This document shows, one piece after another, positions 27,801-42,777 of a stretch of 64,000 nt of DNA. The notes below the pieces were generated by a model. That model ran no database searches, was not told where the DNA came from, and worked only from the letters and a program-made list of their open reading frames with translations. The stretch lies in contig NZ_AP022569.1 of the NCBI RefSeq assembly GCF_010727945.1, forward strand, positions 3,224,001 through 3,288,000. The letters run 5' to 3'. Origin of the DNA: Mycobacterium cookii (lineage in GTDB: Bacteria; Actinomycetota; Actinomycetes; Mycobacteriales; Mycobacteriaceae). The position numbers were made by a program, and so were the translations under genes. Each line of letters opens with the position of its first letter. Within the stretch, counting starts at the first letter, position 1.

Positions 27801-30175
27801 TCGCCCAGCGCGATCTGGATCGCGAAGATGACGACGTTGCTGGTTTCGATGCCGTAGTCGTGCGAGTCGTCGAGGATCAGCTCGAGAATCGAGTAGCCGC
27901 GCTCGTCCTGGATCAGCGCGTCGACCTTCTCGATCCACTCGGCGAAGATCTCGTCGCGCAGATACAGGTTCTTGCCCATCTTGCGGTGCTGCGCGCCGAA
28001 ACCGGCCATCGCCCACACCGGCCCGTTGGTCACCGGCCCGTCGACGCTGAACACGTTCGGCTTCTGCTTGCCGTCGGCGATCGCGCGCAGGCCCTTGATG
28101 GCCTCGTCGTGGTCGTGGGCCAGCACCACGGCGCGAGAACGGCCGTGGTTACGTCGCGACAGCGCCCGGCCGATCGACTCCAGCGAAGACGCTTGGCCCT
28201 CAGGGCTTTCCATCCAGTCGGCCAACTCGGCGGCGGCGGCGCGCTTGCGGGAAGTCAGGAACGCCGACACCGGCAGCGGGATCAGCGGCGCCGGAAGCTC
28301 TTGGCCGGCAAGCTCTTCCAAGGCGATCTCTTTGAGGCGGATCGCTTCGTCGGTGATGCCGGGCAGCTCGTAGGAGTCTTCCGCGCCGGCCGAGTGGTCG
28401 TCTTCGATGAATTCGCCGTACTCGTCGAAGCGCATCCCCCCAACGTGCTCGACGTGCTGTTCCTCGTCGGGTGCAGCGGGTGCGGCGGTTACCTCTACCA
28501 CCTCGGGTTCGCGCTCGACGACGTCGCGGGGCAGCACCTCACGCAACACGACGTGCGCATTCGCGCCGCCGAAGCCGAAGCTGGACACCCCGGCAACGGC
28601 GTACCCGCTGTAGCGGGGCCAGTCGGCGACGTGATCGAGCACTCGCAGATGCGACGCGTCGAAATCGATGTAGGGGTTGGGACCGATGTAGTTGATCGAC
28701 GGCGGCAGCTTATCGTGCTGCAGCGACAGCACCATCTTGGCCAGGCTGGCCGCACCGGCGGCCGACTCCATGTGTCCCACATTGGTTTTGATCGCACCCA
28801 GCAGCGCCGGCTGGTCGGCGGGACGGCCGCGGCCGATGACCCGTCCCAGCGCCTGAGCTTCGATCGGGTCGCCGAGCACCGTTCCGGTGCCGTGCGCCTC
28901 GATGTAGTCGACGGTGCGTGGGTTGATGCCGGCGTCCTGGTAAGCCCGACGCAGCACATCGGCCTGGGCGTCCGGGTTGGGTGCGATCAGACCGTTGGAC
29001 CGGCCGTCGTGGTTGACGGCGCTGCCGGCGATCACCGCGAGGATCTGGTCGCCGTCGCGGCGGGCGTCGTCGACCCGCTTGAGCACCAGCATCGCGCCAC
29101 CCTCGGATCGGGTGTAGCCGTCGGCGTCGGCGGAGAACGACTTGATCCGGCCGTCCGGTGACAGCACCTGGCCGATCTCGTCGAAACCGAGCGTCACCGC
29201 GGGGGTGATCAGCGCGTTGACACCACCGGCAACGGCCGCATCGCACTCACCGCTGCGCAGCGCCTGAATCGCCTGGTGCGTCGCCACCAACGAACTCGAA
29301 CAGGCGGTGTCCACCGCGACGGACGGTCCGTGGAAGTCGAAAAAGTACGAAACCCGGTTGGCCACAATCGAACTCGCCGTGCCGGTGATGGCATACGGGT
29401 GGGCTACGGTGGGATCGGACATCGCCAGGAAGCTGTAGTCGTTGACCGAGGTGCCCACGAAGACGCCGACCGATTCACCGCGCAGGCTCGACGCCGGGAT
29501 GCGGGCGTGCTCGAGCGCCTCCCAGGTCAGCTCGAGCGCCATCCGCTGTTGCGGATCGATGTTGTCGGCCTCGGTCTTCGACAGCGCGAAGAACTCGGAG
29601 TCGAAGCCCTTGATGTCGCTCAGGTAGCCGCCGCGGGTGCGGGCCTTCTTGATCCGCTCGGCCAGCCGCGGCTCTTCCATGAACTCCGACCACCGGCCCT
29701 CAGGCAGGTCGGTGATCGCGTCGCGACCCTCCAGCAGCGCGTGCCAGGTCTCGTCGGCGCTGTTCAGGTCGCCGGGCAGCCGGGTGGCCAGACCCACCAC
29801 GGCAATGTCGACCCGCTCGATCGGACCTTTGCGCGTCCAGTCGGCGTCGTCGGTGCCACCGGCCTCGACCTCCGGGTCACCCTCGACGATCCAGGTGGCC
29901 AACGATTCGATCGTCGGGTGCTCGAAGGCGGCGGCGATCGACACCGTGACTCCGGTGCGGTCCTCGATGTCGGCGGCCATCGCCACCGCATCCCGGGATG
30001 ACAGCCCCAGCTCCACCATCGGCGTGGACTCGTCGACCGATTCGGGCGCCTGACCGGTGGCAGTGCCGACCCAGTTGCGCAGCCACTGCCGCACCTCGGC
30101 AATGGTCATGTCGGTACGAGCGGGCTTGACCGTCGACTCGTCGGTCGAAGCTTCGGTATCGAGGGTGTCAGTCAT
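24887..30175 (-). CDS. pks13: Polyketide synthase Pks13 (mycolate condensase)
   Basis: A 1762-residue type I PKS with order ACP-KS-AT-ACP-TE. The phosphopantetheine Ser of the N-terminal ACP is Ser60 (ELGLSSRDAV). The ketosynthase Cys is Cys292 (VDTACSSSL), with His in EAHGTGT and NVGH. The acyltransferase Ser is Ser808 (GQSLGEP). The second ACP Ser is Ser1272 (ELGLDSMMAV). The thioesterase Ser is Ser1566 (GWSLGG). A Pro/Ala-rich linker lies between the second ACP and the TE. It condenses meromycoloyl-AMP-derived and carboxyacyl chains into alpha-alkyl beta-ketoacid and transfers it to trehalose. The ATG at 30175 lies eight bases after the fadD32 stop. Confidence 0.97.
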   Translation of the reverse strand: MTDTLDTEASTDESTVKPARTDMTIAEVRQWLRNWVGTATGQAPESVDESTPMVELGLSSRDAVAMAADIEDRTGVTVSIAAAFEHPTIESLATWIVEGDPEVEAGGTDDADWTRKGPIERVDIAVVGLATRLPGDLNSADETWHALLEGRDAITDLPEGRWSEFMEEPRLAERIKKARTRGGYLSDIKGFDSEFFALSKTEADNIDPQQRMALELTWEALEHARIPASSLRGESVGVFVGTSVNDYSFLAMSDPTVAHPYAITGTASSIVANRVSYFFDFHGPSVAVDTACSSSLVATHQAIQALRSGECDAAVAGGVNALITPAVTLGFDEIGQVLSPDGRIKSFSADADGYTRSEGGAMLVLKRVDDARRDGDQILAVIAGSAVNHDGRSNGLIAPNPDAQADVLRRAYQDAGINPRTVDYIEAHGTGTVLGDPIEAQALGRVIGRGRPADQPALLGAIKTNVGHMESAAGAASLAKMVLSLQHDKLPPSINYIGPNPYIDFDASHLRVLDHVADWPRYSGYAVAGVSSFGFGGANAHVVLREVLPRDVVEREPEVVEVTAAPAAPDEEQHVEHVGGMRFDEYGEFIEDDHSAGAEDSYELPGITDEAIRLKEIALEELAGQELPAPLIPLPVSAFLTSRKRAAAAELADWMESPEGQASSLESIGRALSRRNHGRSRAVVLAHDHDEAIKGLRAIADGKQKPNVFSVDGPVTNGPVWAMAGFGAQHRKMGKNLYLRDEIFAEWIEKVDALIQDERGYSILELILDDSHDYGIETSNVVIFAIQIALGEVLRAHGAKPTAVIGQSLGEPASAYFSGGLSLADATRVICSRSHLMGEGESMLFGEYIRFMALVEYSADELKTVFADFPGLEVCVYAAPSQTVIGGPPDQIDAIVARCEAEGRFARKLQTKGAGHTSQMDPLLGEFSAELQGISPMSPNIGIFSTVHEGSYVRPGGEPIHDVAYWLKGMRHSVYFTHGVRNAVDSGYTTFLELAPNPVALMQIGLTTAAAGLPDAQLIATLARKQDDVEAMTSAMAQLFVLGHDLDIRTLFTRASGPDDYANVPPTRFRRKEHWLDAHFSGDGSVLMPGTHVAMPDGRHVWEYAPRSETDLAALVKAAATQVLPDAVLTASEQRAVPGDNARLVTTLTRHPGGASVQVHARIDESFTLVYDALVSRAGQAAVLPTAVGAGAAIAAPATAAPVVEPAVDESDKAVAVTDSLTARQMGGLGRWSPDSGETVRDRLAAIVSMAMGYEPEDLPWEVPLIELGLDSMMAVRIKNRVEYDFDLPPIQLQAVRDANLFNVEQLILYAIEHRDEVQDLHEHQKTQTAEEIAKEQAAMLAGATPVSVTAPAAPEAPAAEAPVPPPPTNPAGPSSPESATKGPALAAAAEVLNQQAVADALGSDVPPRDAAERVTFATWAIVTGKSPGGIFNALPKLDDAAVAKLAQRLSERVDGEISVDDVRAATTIEELATTVREFLEAGQIDGFVRTIRARPEGSTKPPVFVFHAAGGSTVVYEPLLNRLPADVPMYGFERVEGTIEERAAVYVPKLRELQGNGPFILAGWSLGGALAYACAIGLKQQGCDVPFVGLIDAVMPGEPILQTKEETRKRWDRYARFAERTFNVQVPEIPYEHLETLDDEGQVRFVLDAISQSGVQIPGGIIEHQRTSYLDQRAIDTAEYQPYDGHVTLYMADRYHDDAVTFEPAYATRKPDGGWGEYVSDLEVVAIGGEHIQAIDEPIIAKVGAHMTQALNKIVGEQKEA

Positions 30176-30183
30176 ATTCGCAA

Positions 30184-32076
<1,893 letters not shown>

Positions 32077-32198
32077 GCCGTTCTCTCCTTCACCACGCTG
32101 CTTGGGCTAAGTCTGTGTGAGCCTCACCGACGGTGTCATCGGCCTCGGGTCGTTCTGCGAGCGCTGCGCGACGCATCGACGCGGTAAGCCGACCATAG

Positions 32199-32219
32199 TT
32201 GCTCTTAAATTGCTCTTAA
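32199..32219 (-). promoter_or_regulatory. Direct repeat in the fadD32 promoter region
   Basis: The ten-base unit ttgctcttaa occurs at 32199-32208 and 32210-32219, an 11-base period (one helical turn). On the minus strand this reads ttaagagcaa twice, about 120-140 bases upstream of the fadD32 ATG. Tandem half-sites with helical spacing suggest a response-regulator-type site. The rest of 32077-32314 shows nothing I can name. Confidence 0.35.
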
Positions 32220-32314
32220 TGTTAGTGGGCGGTGCGCCACGCACCAAATCTGAAAGTACCGCGTATCGCAACTGTGACCTGTGACGCAGGGCCGTACCAA
32301 CGTGCCCGGTCGCG

Positions 32315-33328
32315 TCAGCCGTGTTTGGGGTGGGGTGCGCTGTCGATCACGCCGTGCGCCCAATTCAATGCCCATTCGGTGGCAGGCTGGCCGTCCAGAC
32401 TCCAGAACTGGGTGGTGGCGTACAGCGCATGCACCGGTTGACCGGCGCCGCCGGCCAGGATGTCCAGCGTGCGGGGCAGGTTCGCCAGGCTGAACGCTTC
32501 GGGTGGAGCGGCGCAGATCAGATCGCCGGGCCCGCAGATCTCGTTGGTCTTGGCGTTGAGCGTTCCGAAACCGCCCGGCCGCGCGCCGGTCATCGTCAAG
32601 CCGAGGTTCGCCAACACCGGCACCTCGTGCAGGATGATCTCGGCGCCCTCGCCGGGCGGGTTGGGCCCGATGTCCGCGCCCACGCCCTGCTGGCGGCGCC
32701 CGTCGGCGATCAACGTCACGCCGAGCACCAGGTCGTCGTCGACGGGTCCGCGGCCGTTACCGATGTCGCTGGCGATGTCCCCGGCGATCACCGCGCCCTG
32801 CGAGAAGCCCACCAGCACGTAGCTGGTCAGCGGGCATTTGGTGTTCATGTCGGTCAGCGCCTTGACCGCGGCGCGGGTGCCCTCGGCCCGGCTGTCGTCG
32901 TACGAGATCTGCGGGTCGCCGCTCAGCGGGTTGTGGAACTGGGCGGTGTACGGAACGGTGTACGTCTCGACCCGGCTGGATTTGAACTGCTCGCTGATCG
33001 GACGGGTGACGTTGAGCAGCAATGCCTTCGGGAACTCGACCGGGTTGAGCGGATTGTCCTGCAGCGACGACTCCCAGGTGCCCGGAACCGCGAGGAGTTG
33101 CACGTCGGGACAGCTGGAGTCCTGGGATGCCGGTCGCGGCTTGTGCGGGTAGGCCGCACTGCTGGTCGGCGGCACGATGCTCGGCGGCACCGCGCTCGGC
33201 GGGGCCTGCCGCTGCCGCAGGATGCCGACCACCGCGAAGATCACCAGCCCGACGACCAGCGCCATCGAGACGGCGGCGATCAACGCCAAGATGCGACGAC
33301 GGCGTTTCCGCCGGGAATTCACAGCCAT
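32315..33328 (-). CDS. culp6: Cutinase-like lipase/thioesterase (Rv3802c, Culp6)
   Basis: A 337-residue alpha/beta hydrolase of the cutinase family. The N-terminus has a basic stretch (RRKRRRRI), a membrane anchor at about residues 12-36 and a Pro-rich linker. The nucleophile elbow is VGFSQGAV. Conserved Cys pairs are present (SSCPDV / [18 protein letters not shown]), and the C-terminal His lies in ALNWAHGV or nearby. Rv3802c is an essential envelope-associated phospholipase/thioesterase linked to mycolate metabolism. The ATG at 33328 has the ribosome site gcaggaga. Confidence 0.92.
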   Translation of the reverse strand: MAVNSRRKRRRRILALIAAVSMALVVGLVIFAVVGILRQRQAPPSAVPPSIVPPTSSAAYPHKPRPASQDSSCPDVQLLAVPGTWESSLQDNPLNPVEFPKALLLNVTRPISEQFKSSRVETYTVPYTAQFHNPLSGDPQISYDDSRAEGTRAAVKALTDMNTKCPLTSYVLVGFSQGAVIAGDIASDIGNGRGPVDDDLVLGVTLIADGRRQQGVGADIGPNPPGEGAEIILHEVPVLANLGLTMTGARPGGFGTLNAKTNEICGPGDLICAAPPEAFSLANLPRTLDILAGGAGQPVHALYATTQFWSLDGQPATEWALNWAHGVIDSAPHPKHG

Positions 33329-33433
33329 GGTCTCCTGCTAGCAGAGTCGGTGAGTTGCACAGCCGACCCGCCACCGAGCGACCGTCGTGCTTGCTTCACG
33401 GTACCGGGCGGCGGCACCGTGCCCGGCCGGCTG

Positions 33434-34324
33434 TTAGCGGATCGCGCCGACGATGTCCCCCGACATCGCACCCAGCTGAGCGCTCCACGAGCCCCAGCCG
33501 TTGTCGCCGCCGCCGGGGAAATCGAAGTGCCCGTTGTGGCCACCGACGTTGCGGTACTCCTGGTAGAAGAATCGGGCGTTGCCCATCGCCTCGCCGGCCT
33601 GGCCGATCATCGCGGGGACGTCGCCGGCCATGGTGGTCGGGCTCCAGACCCAGATCCGGGAGTTGTTCTGCGCCAACAGCCCCGCGTGCACGTCAGGGTC
33701 GTGCCATTTCCACCGGCCCAGCTGCGGAGCGCCCCACATGCCGTTGCCGTCGACGCCGCCGAATTGCTGCATGCCGGCCAGGATCGCGCCGTTGGTCGTG
33801 GTGTTCGACGGGTACAGGAAACCCGACAGTGAGCCGGCGTAACCGAAGCGATCCGGGTGGAAGGTGGCCAACGCCATCGCCGCATAGCCGCCCTGCGAGG
33901 CCCCGACGGCCGCGTGCCCGCCGGGGGCCAGACCCTTGTTGGCGGCCAGCCAGTCGGGCAGCTCACTGGTCAGGAACGTCTCCCATTGCTTGCTGCCGTC
34001 GCGCTCCCAGTTGGTGTACATGCTGAACGCACCGCCGGCCGGTGCGACCACCGAGATGCCCTTGCCCGCGAGGGTGTTCATCGCATTGCCCGCCGTCACC
34101 CAGTTGCTGACGTCCGGCGCGGCGTTGAACGCGTCCAGCAGGTACACGGCGTGCGGACCGCCGTGCAGGAAGGCCACCGGGATGTCGCGGCCCATCGCCC
34201 CCGACGGAACCATCAGCGACTCGTAGCCCGCGGCACGCGCCGACCCGCCGTGTCCCGCGACAAGGACTCCGACCGTCAACACGGCCGCGCACAGAAGCCT
34301 TAGCAGCATCGACAGACCTCTCAT
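33434..34324 (-). CDS. fbpD: Ag85-related secreted protein MPT51 (FbpD)
   Basis: 296 residues with a signal peptide of about 30 residues ending GSARA-A. The Ag85 fold core is present (PSGAMGRDIPVAFLHGGPHAVYLLDAFNA; VGGHNGHFDFP; GDNGWGSW). MPT51 proteins are regarded as non-enzymatic Ag85 relatives that bind matrix or cell-wall components. Here the nucleophile elbow reads GASQGG, with a Ser at the catalytic position, but the active-site His of Ag85 (GTHSW) is Asn (GDNGW), so full mycolyltransferase activity is unlikely. ATG at 34324 was preferred to 34381 because it directly precedes a typical signal sequence (MRGLSMLLRLL). Confidence 0.9.
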   Translation of the reverse strand: MRGLSMLLRLLCAAVLTVGVLVAGHGGSARAAGYESLMVPSGAMGRDIPVAFLHGGPHAVYLLDAFNAAPDVSNWVTAGNAMNTLAGKGISVVAPAGGAFSMYTNWERDGSKQWETFLTSELPDWLAANKGLAPGGHAAVGASQGGYAAMALATFHPDRFGYAGSLSGFLYPSNTTTNGAILAGMQQFGGVDGNGMWGAPQLGRWKWHDPDVHAGLLAQNNSRIWVWSPTTMAGDVPAMIGQAGEAMGNARFFYQEYRNVGGHNGHFDFPGGGDNGWGSWSAQLGAMSGDIVGAIR

Positions 34325-34426
34325 ACTGACCTCGCTCGTCGCTCGACCACCACGGGGCCGCAGATTGCCCCCATTCCGCAAAGTAGCTAATCACACCCCG
34401 CTGGACGCCGACGCCGGAAACGGCGA

Positions 34427-34456
34427 ACGGCGACGACCCCGTGAGGTCGTCGCCGT
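34427..34456 (-). terminator. Terminator hairpin after fbpA
   Basis: A perfect 12-bp inverted repeat, acggcgacgacc (34427-34438) and ggtcgtcgccgt (34445-34456), with a 6-base loop. On the minus strand it begins 23 bases after the fbpA stop. It separates the fbpA and mpt51 transcripts. Confidence 0.6.
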
Positions 34457-34479
34457 CCGGCGTATTAACTATTCGACTG

Positions 34480-35877
<1,398 letters not shown>

Positions 35878-37806
35878 TCAGGGCCCGGTGGCCGGCAGGC
35901 CGGTGTAGGGGGCACCGCCCGACTCCGGCACAGCCAGGCCGCAGCGGATGAGTTCGTAGCGTGGAACCCGGTCGATCCGGTACTTGGTGAACTCATAGGA
36001 ATGCAGGAAGTTCGACACGAACCGGTGGATGCTCATCGGCGCGCGCACCGAGTTGAGCACCTGCTGGGTGCCCTCGCATTTCAGCGCCGCCTCGGCCTGC
36101 TGGACGAATTTCTGGTCGAGGTAGCCCGGGATGCCCGGATACCACTTGACCCACGGCCCATCGGCGATCACCCAGTCCGGGAAGAGGTTTTTGTCATGAC
36201 CGATGCGGCCGTGCTGCAGCCGGGCGGTGTGCGCCGCAATCGGGTTGGCCAGACCGATCTGGTCGATCACCCGGACATGCAGCCCGACGTTCATGCCGAC
36301 CATGCCCAGGTTGGTGAAGAACACGGTGTGCGGTCCCTGCTGCGAGGCGGGCGGCGGCGGGTTGGGTGGAATCGGTGGCACGAGATCCCATTGGTCGTAG
36401 TTGCCGGACGGCAACAGCAGCGCACCCTCGGGAGTGTTGTTGAGCGCCACCAGCACCGCCCGCATCCGCGGGTAGTCCAGGTAGTCGGCGGCGGTCAACG
36501 GGTGCGCGTGGCCGGTCGCCTGCGCGTAGAACCGGCGCTCGTCGACGATGCCGGAGTAGGTGACCCGGGTCGCGTCGTCGCCCAGGCCGGCCGAGTTGGC
36601 CGCAAACAGCGCCCAGCCCGCGACGACCATCCACAGGGCGCTCACCCCGCCGGCCAACCAGTAGCCGGCCTCGCGGGGCAGCCCGGTGCCGTCCGGAACC
36701 ACGACCGGCATCACGGCCACCGGTGCGAGCAGACACAACAGCGGGGCCAGCAAGACCCGGCCGTGCATGAAATCGCCGCCCTGCCGTATCCAATACAGCG
36801 CCTGCAGCAGCCCGCTGACGAGGATGAACACCACGACAGCCGTCGAGCTCTGCGTAGTGCGGGCCAGCGTCCCGCGTGCTGACCCCGGCGAGCCGGTGGC
36901 CTTGGGCCGGGCTGCGGACGCCCACTGCACCAAACCCAGAACCGCCAGCAGGAACACCGGGACCCACAGCACGTAGGGCCCGTTGAAATTGGACAGATAG
37001 ATCAAGCCCTGCGACCACTTGTCGCCGCCCGCGTCCTTGGCCAGCGCGGTGCCCGGGAACAGCAGCCCGTAGTAGCCCATCCGGAAGATCTCATAGCCCA
37101 CCGGCAACAAGCCGCCGGCCAGCACGATCGTCAGCCGTTGCCGCCAGCCCTGCGCCACGATCAGCATCATGATCAGCGCCAGGCCGCCGATCAGCGCCAA
37201 CTCCGGACGCACCAGCACACTGCACCCGGCCACAAACGCCAGCGCAACGATGAACACCGGCCCGGCCGGCCGCCCCCGCCCGGCCTGCGACCAGCAGACC
37301 ATCATCCACCACAGCAGACCGAGATAGGCCATCACCAGGCCGCTCTCCAGGCCGGACGTGGCGAAGTCGCGAGCGGGCGGCACCGCCAGGTAGACCAGAG
37401 CGCCGGCGGGCAGCATGATCGCGCGACGACCCAGCAGGCTGGGTGCGAACAACCGCCCGGTGCCCAGCATCAGCAGCGCAAGTCCCGCCAGACTCAAGGC
37501 GAGAGCCAGCACCAGCGCGACGTACTCCAGGCGCATCGGCCAGGTCAGCCAGCCCGCGGCATACACCAGATATGTCCACACCACCGATGTGTTCGCCTCG
37601 ACCCGCTCGCCCATGTTGAACACCGGGCCGTTGCCGGCCAACAGGTTTCGGACCGTACGCAACACGATCAGCCCGTCGTCGGCGATCCAGCGCCGCTGCC
37701 AGGCACCCCAGCCGAACAGCACCGCGACGACGACCACACCGGCCCACAGGCTCACCCGGACGGTCCTGTCGTACGGGAATGCGGGCCGGTCGAAGAGCCC
37801 GATCAC
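35878..37806 (-). CDS. aftB: Terminal beta-(1,2) arabinofuranosyltransferase AftB
   Basis: A 642-residue GT-C membrane enzyme (GT89). It adds the terminal beta-1,2 arabinose that carries mycolates. The acidic motif after the first helix, RRWIADDGLIVLRTVRNLLAG, is the likely catalytic site. About ten hydrophobic segments follow, then a soluble C-terminal domain (SGIVDERRFYAQATGHAHPLTAADYLDYPRM; GHDKNLFPDWVIADGPWVKWYPG). The start is uncertain: GTG 37806 (MIGLFDRPAF...) lies 31 bases after the ubiA stop, and GTG 37755 (MSLWAGVVVV) is an alternative close to the M. tuberculosis start. A GTG/ATG further upstream would read through ubiA. Confidence 0.9.
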   Translation of the reverse strand: MIGLFDRPAFPYDRTVRVSLWAGVVVVAVLFGWGAWQRRWIADDGLIVLRTVRNLLAGNGPVFNMGERVEANTSVVWTYLVYAAGWLTWPMRLEYVALVLALALSLAGLALLMLGTGRLFAPSLLGRRAIMLPAGALVYLAVPPARDFATSGLESGLVMAYLGLLWWMMVCWSQAGRGRPAGPVFIVALAFVAGCSVLVRPELALIGGLALIMMLIVAQGWRQRLTIVLAGGLLPVGYEIFRMGYYGLLFPGTALAKDAGGDKWSQGLIYLSNFNGPYVLWVPVFLLAVLGLVQWASAARPKATGSPGSARGTLARTTQSSTAVVVFILVSGLLQALYWIRQGGDFMHGRVLLAPLLCLLAPVAVMPVVVPDGTGLPREAGYWLAGGVSALWMVVAGWALFAANSAGLGDDATRVTYSGIVDERRFYAQATGHAHPLTAADYLDYPRMRAVLVALNNTPEGALLLPSGNYDQWDLVPPIPPNPPPPASQQGPHTVFFTNLGMVGMNVGLHVRVIDQIGLANPIAAHTARLQHGRIGHDKNLFPDWVIADGPWVKWYPGIPGYLDQKFVQQAEAALKCEGTQQVLNSVRAPMSIHRFVSNFLHSYEFTKYRIDRVPRYELIRCGLAVPESGGAPYTGLPATGP

Positions 37807-37837
37807 CGGCCAGCGCGACGGACCCTTCGCGGCCGGG

Positions 37838-38752
37838 TCAGCTGAGATAGATTGCGACACCCAGGGTCCCGATCCAGGCCAAGAACAACACCTGCAGCAC
37901 GCGGTCGCGTAGCGCGATGTCCTCGGGCTCGCCGGCCAGACCGCCGTCGACGTCCACTGCATACCGGAGTATCGCGATGGTGAACGGCACCATCGACACC
38001 GCGAACCAGCCGGCCCGGCCGTGGTCGCGCTCGAAGGCCCACAGCCCGTAGCAGACCACCACCGCAGTCGCCGACATCGTCCAGACGAAACGCAGATAGG
38101 TGCTGGTGTAGCTCTCCAGCGACTTGCGGATGTTGGCCCCGGTGCGCTCGGCCAGTTGCAACTCGGCGTAACGCTTACCGGCTGCCATGAACAACGAGCC
38201 GAACGCCATGGTCAGCAAAAACCATTGCGACAGATGGGTATTGGTGGCAGCGCCGCCGGCGATCGCGCGGATCAGGTACGCCGACGAGACGATGCTGATG
38301 TCGATCACCGCTTGGTGTTTGAGGCCGAAGCAGTACCCCAGCTGCATGCCGATGTAAACGGCCATCACCAGCGCCAGGTTCGGGGTCAGCCACCACGCCA
38401 CGCCCAGCGACACCGCCCCGAGCACCGCCGCCAGCACGTAGGCCAGCCACTCGGGCACCACGCCCGCGGCGATCGGGCGGTTGCGCTTGGTGGGGTGCGC
38501 GCGGTCGGCCTCGACGTCGCGGACGTCGTTGACCAGGTAGATCGACGACGCGCCCAGACTGAACACCACGAAGGCCACCACGACCTGCTCGATCACGCGG
38601 CCGTTGTAGTGCACGTCGGTGCCCCACCCGGCCAGCGGGGCCGCCGCCACCAGGATGTTCTTCACCCACTGGCGGGGACGCATGGCCTTGACCACGCCGA
38701 CCATCAGGTTGGTCGGCGATCCGACCACTTTGGCGGCCTCTACTTCACTCAT
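37838..38752 (-). CDS. ubiA: Decaprenyl-phosphate phosphoribosyltransferase (UbiA, Rv3806c type)
   Basis: A 304-residue integral membrane UbiA-superfamily enzyme. It joins PRPP to decaprenyl phosphate, the committed step to decaprenyl-phosphoarabinose. The two Asp-rich motifs are NDVRDVEAD and YAVDVDGG, with RPRQWVKN near the N-terminus. The ATG at 38752 overlaps the preceding PAP2 gene by eight bases; an upstream GTG/ATG (38776) would extend into that gene and was rejected. In M. tuberculosis, ubiA mutations contribute to high-level ethambutol resistance. Confidence 0.95.
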   Translation of the reverse strand: MSEVEAAKVVGSPTNLMVGVVKAMRPRQWVKNILVAAAPLAGWGTDVHYNGRVIEQVVVAFVVFSLGASSIYLVNDVRDVEADRAHPTKRNRPIAAGVVPEWLAYVLAAVLGAVSLGVAWWLTPNLALVMAVYIGMQLGYCFGLKHQAVIDISIVSSAYLIRAIAGGAATNTHLSQWFLLTMAFGSLFMAAGKRYAELQLAERTGANIRKSLESYTSTYLRFVWTMSATAVVVCYGLWAFERDHGRAGWFAVSMVPFTIAILRYAVDVDGGLAGEPEDIALRDRVLQVLFLAWIGTLGVAIYLS

Positions 38753-39300
38753 GGCGCCGCTCCTCCGCATTGGCACCGCTACTGCGGTGCACAGTCAGGT
38801 CGTCGACTCGGGCGACGACCGCTGCGACGGCAGCGCCAACCGCCACGCCGGTCGCCACGTCGCTGGGATAGTGCACGCCGAGCAGCACCCGGGACAGCGC
38901 CATCGGCGGCACCAGCAGGATCGGCAGCGGCAAACCGGTGGCCCGGGCCAGCAGCACGGCCGCCGCGGTGGTCGACGTCGCGTGCGCCGACGGGAAACTC
39001 AGGCTGCTCGGGGTGCCCACATTGACCGCCACCGCGGGATGATGCGGCCGGCGGCGTTTGACCAACCGCTTGATGACGACGGCCGCGGCGTGCGCGGTGA
39101 ATGCGCCGCCGCCGGCGACCAGCCATTCGCGACGACGCGACGGTTGCGCGGCGGCGCCGATCGCCGACACCGCCAGCCAGCCGAGGCTGTGCTCGCCGAA
39201 GTGGGACAGCGCCCGCGCCGCTGTGAGCGCTCCGGGACGACCGGCCAATGCGGACTGAACCGCCACCAGAGCGGCGACTTCGCCGCTCGGCGGCGCTGAT

Positions 39301-39320
<20 letters not shown>
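38745..39320 (-). CDS. PAP2-family phosphatase (Rv3807c), probable DPPR phosphatase
   Basis: A 191-residue membrane protein with the PAP2 phosphatase signature: KRLVKRRRPHH, then PSAHATSTTA, then SRVLLGVHYPSDVATG. Rv3807c is the proposed enzyme that removes the 5-phosphate from decaprenyl-phosphoribose 5-phosphate after UbiA; position between glfT2 and ubiA supports that. The ATG at 39320 overlaps the glfT2 end by 20 bases. A start at 39524 would add 68 Cys/Arg-rich residues out of the glfT2 reading frame and was rejected. Confidence 0.9.
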
Positions 39321-42650
<3,330 letters not shown>

Positions 42651-42777
42651 TCACTCCAGTAACAACATTCACGTAAGTACCATCGGTCGTGTGCCCGAGG
42701 AACCACCTATCGGACACCGTGAGCGCCCCCGGCGCCCACGAAAACGAGACCGCATAGTCCAGATTGAGGAGACTTCC

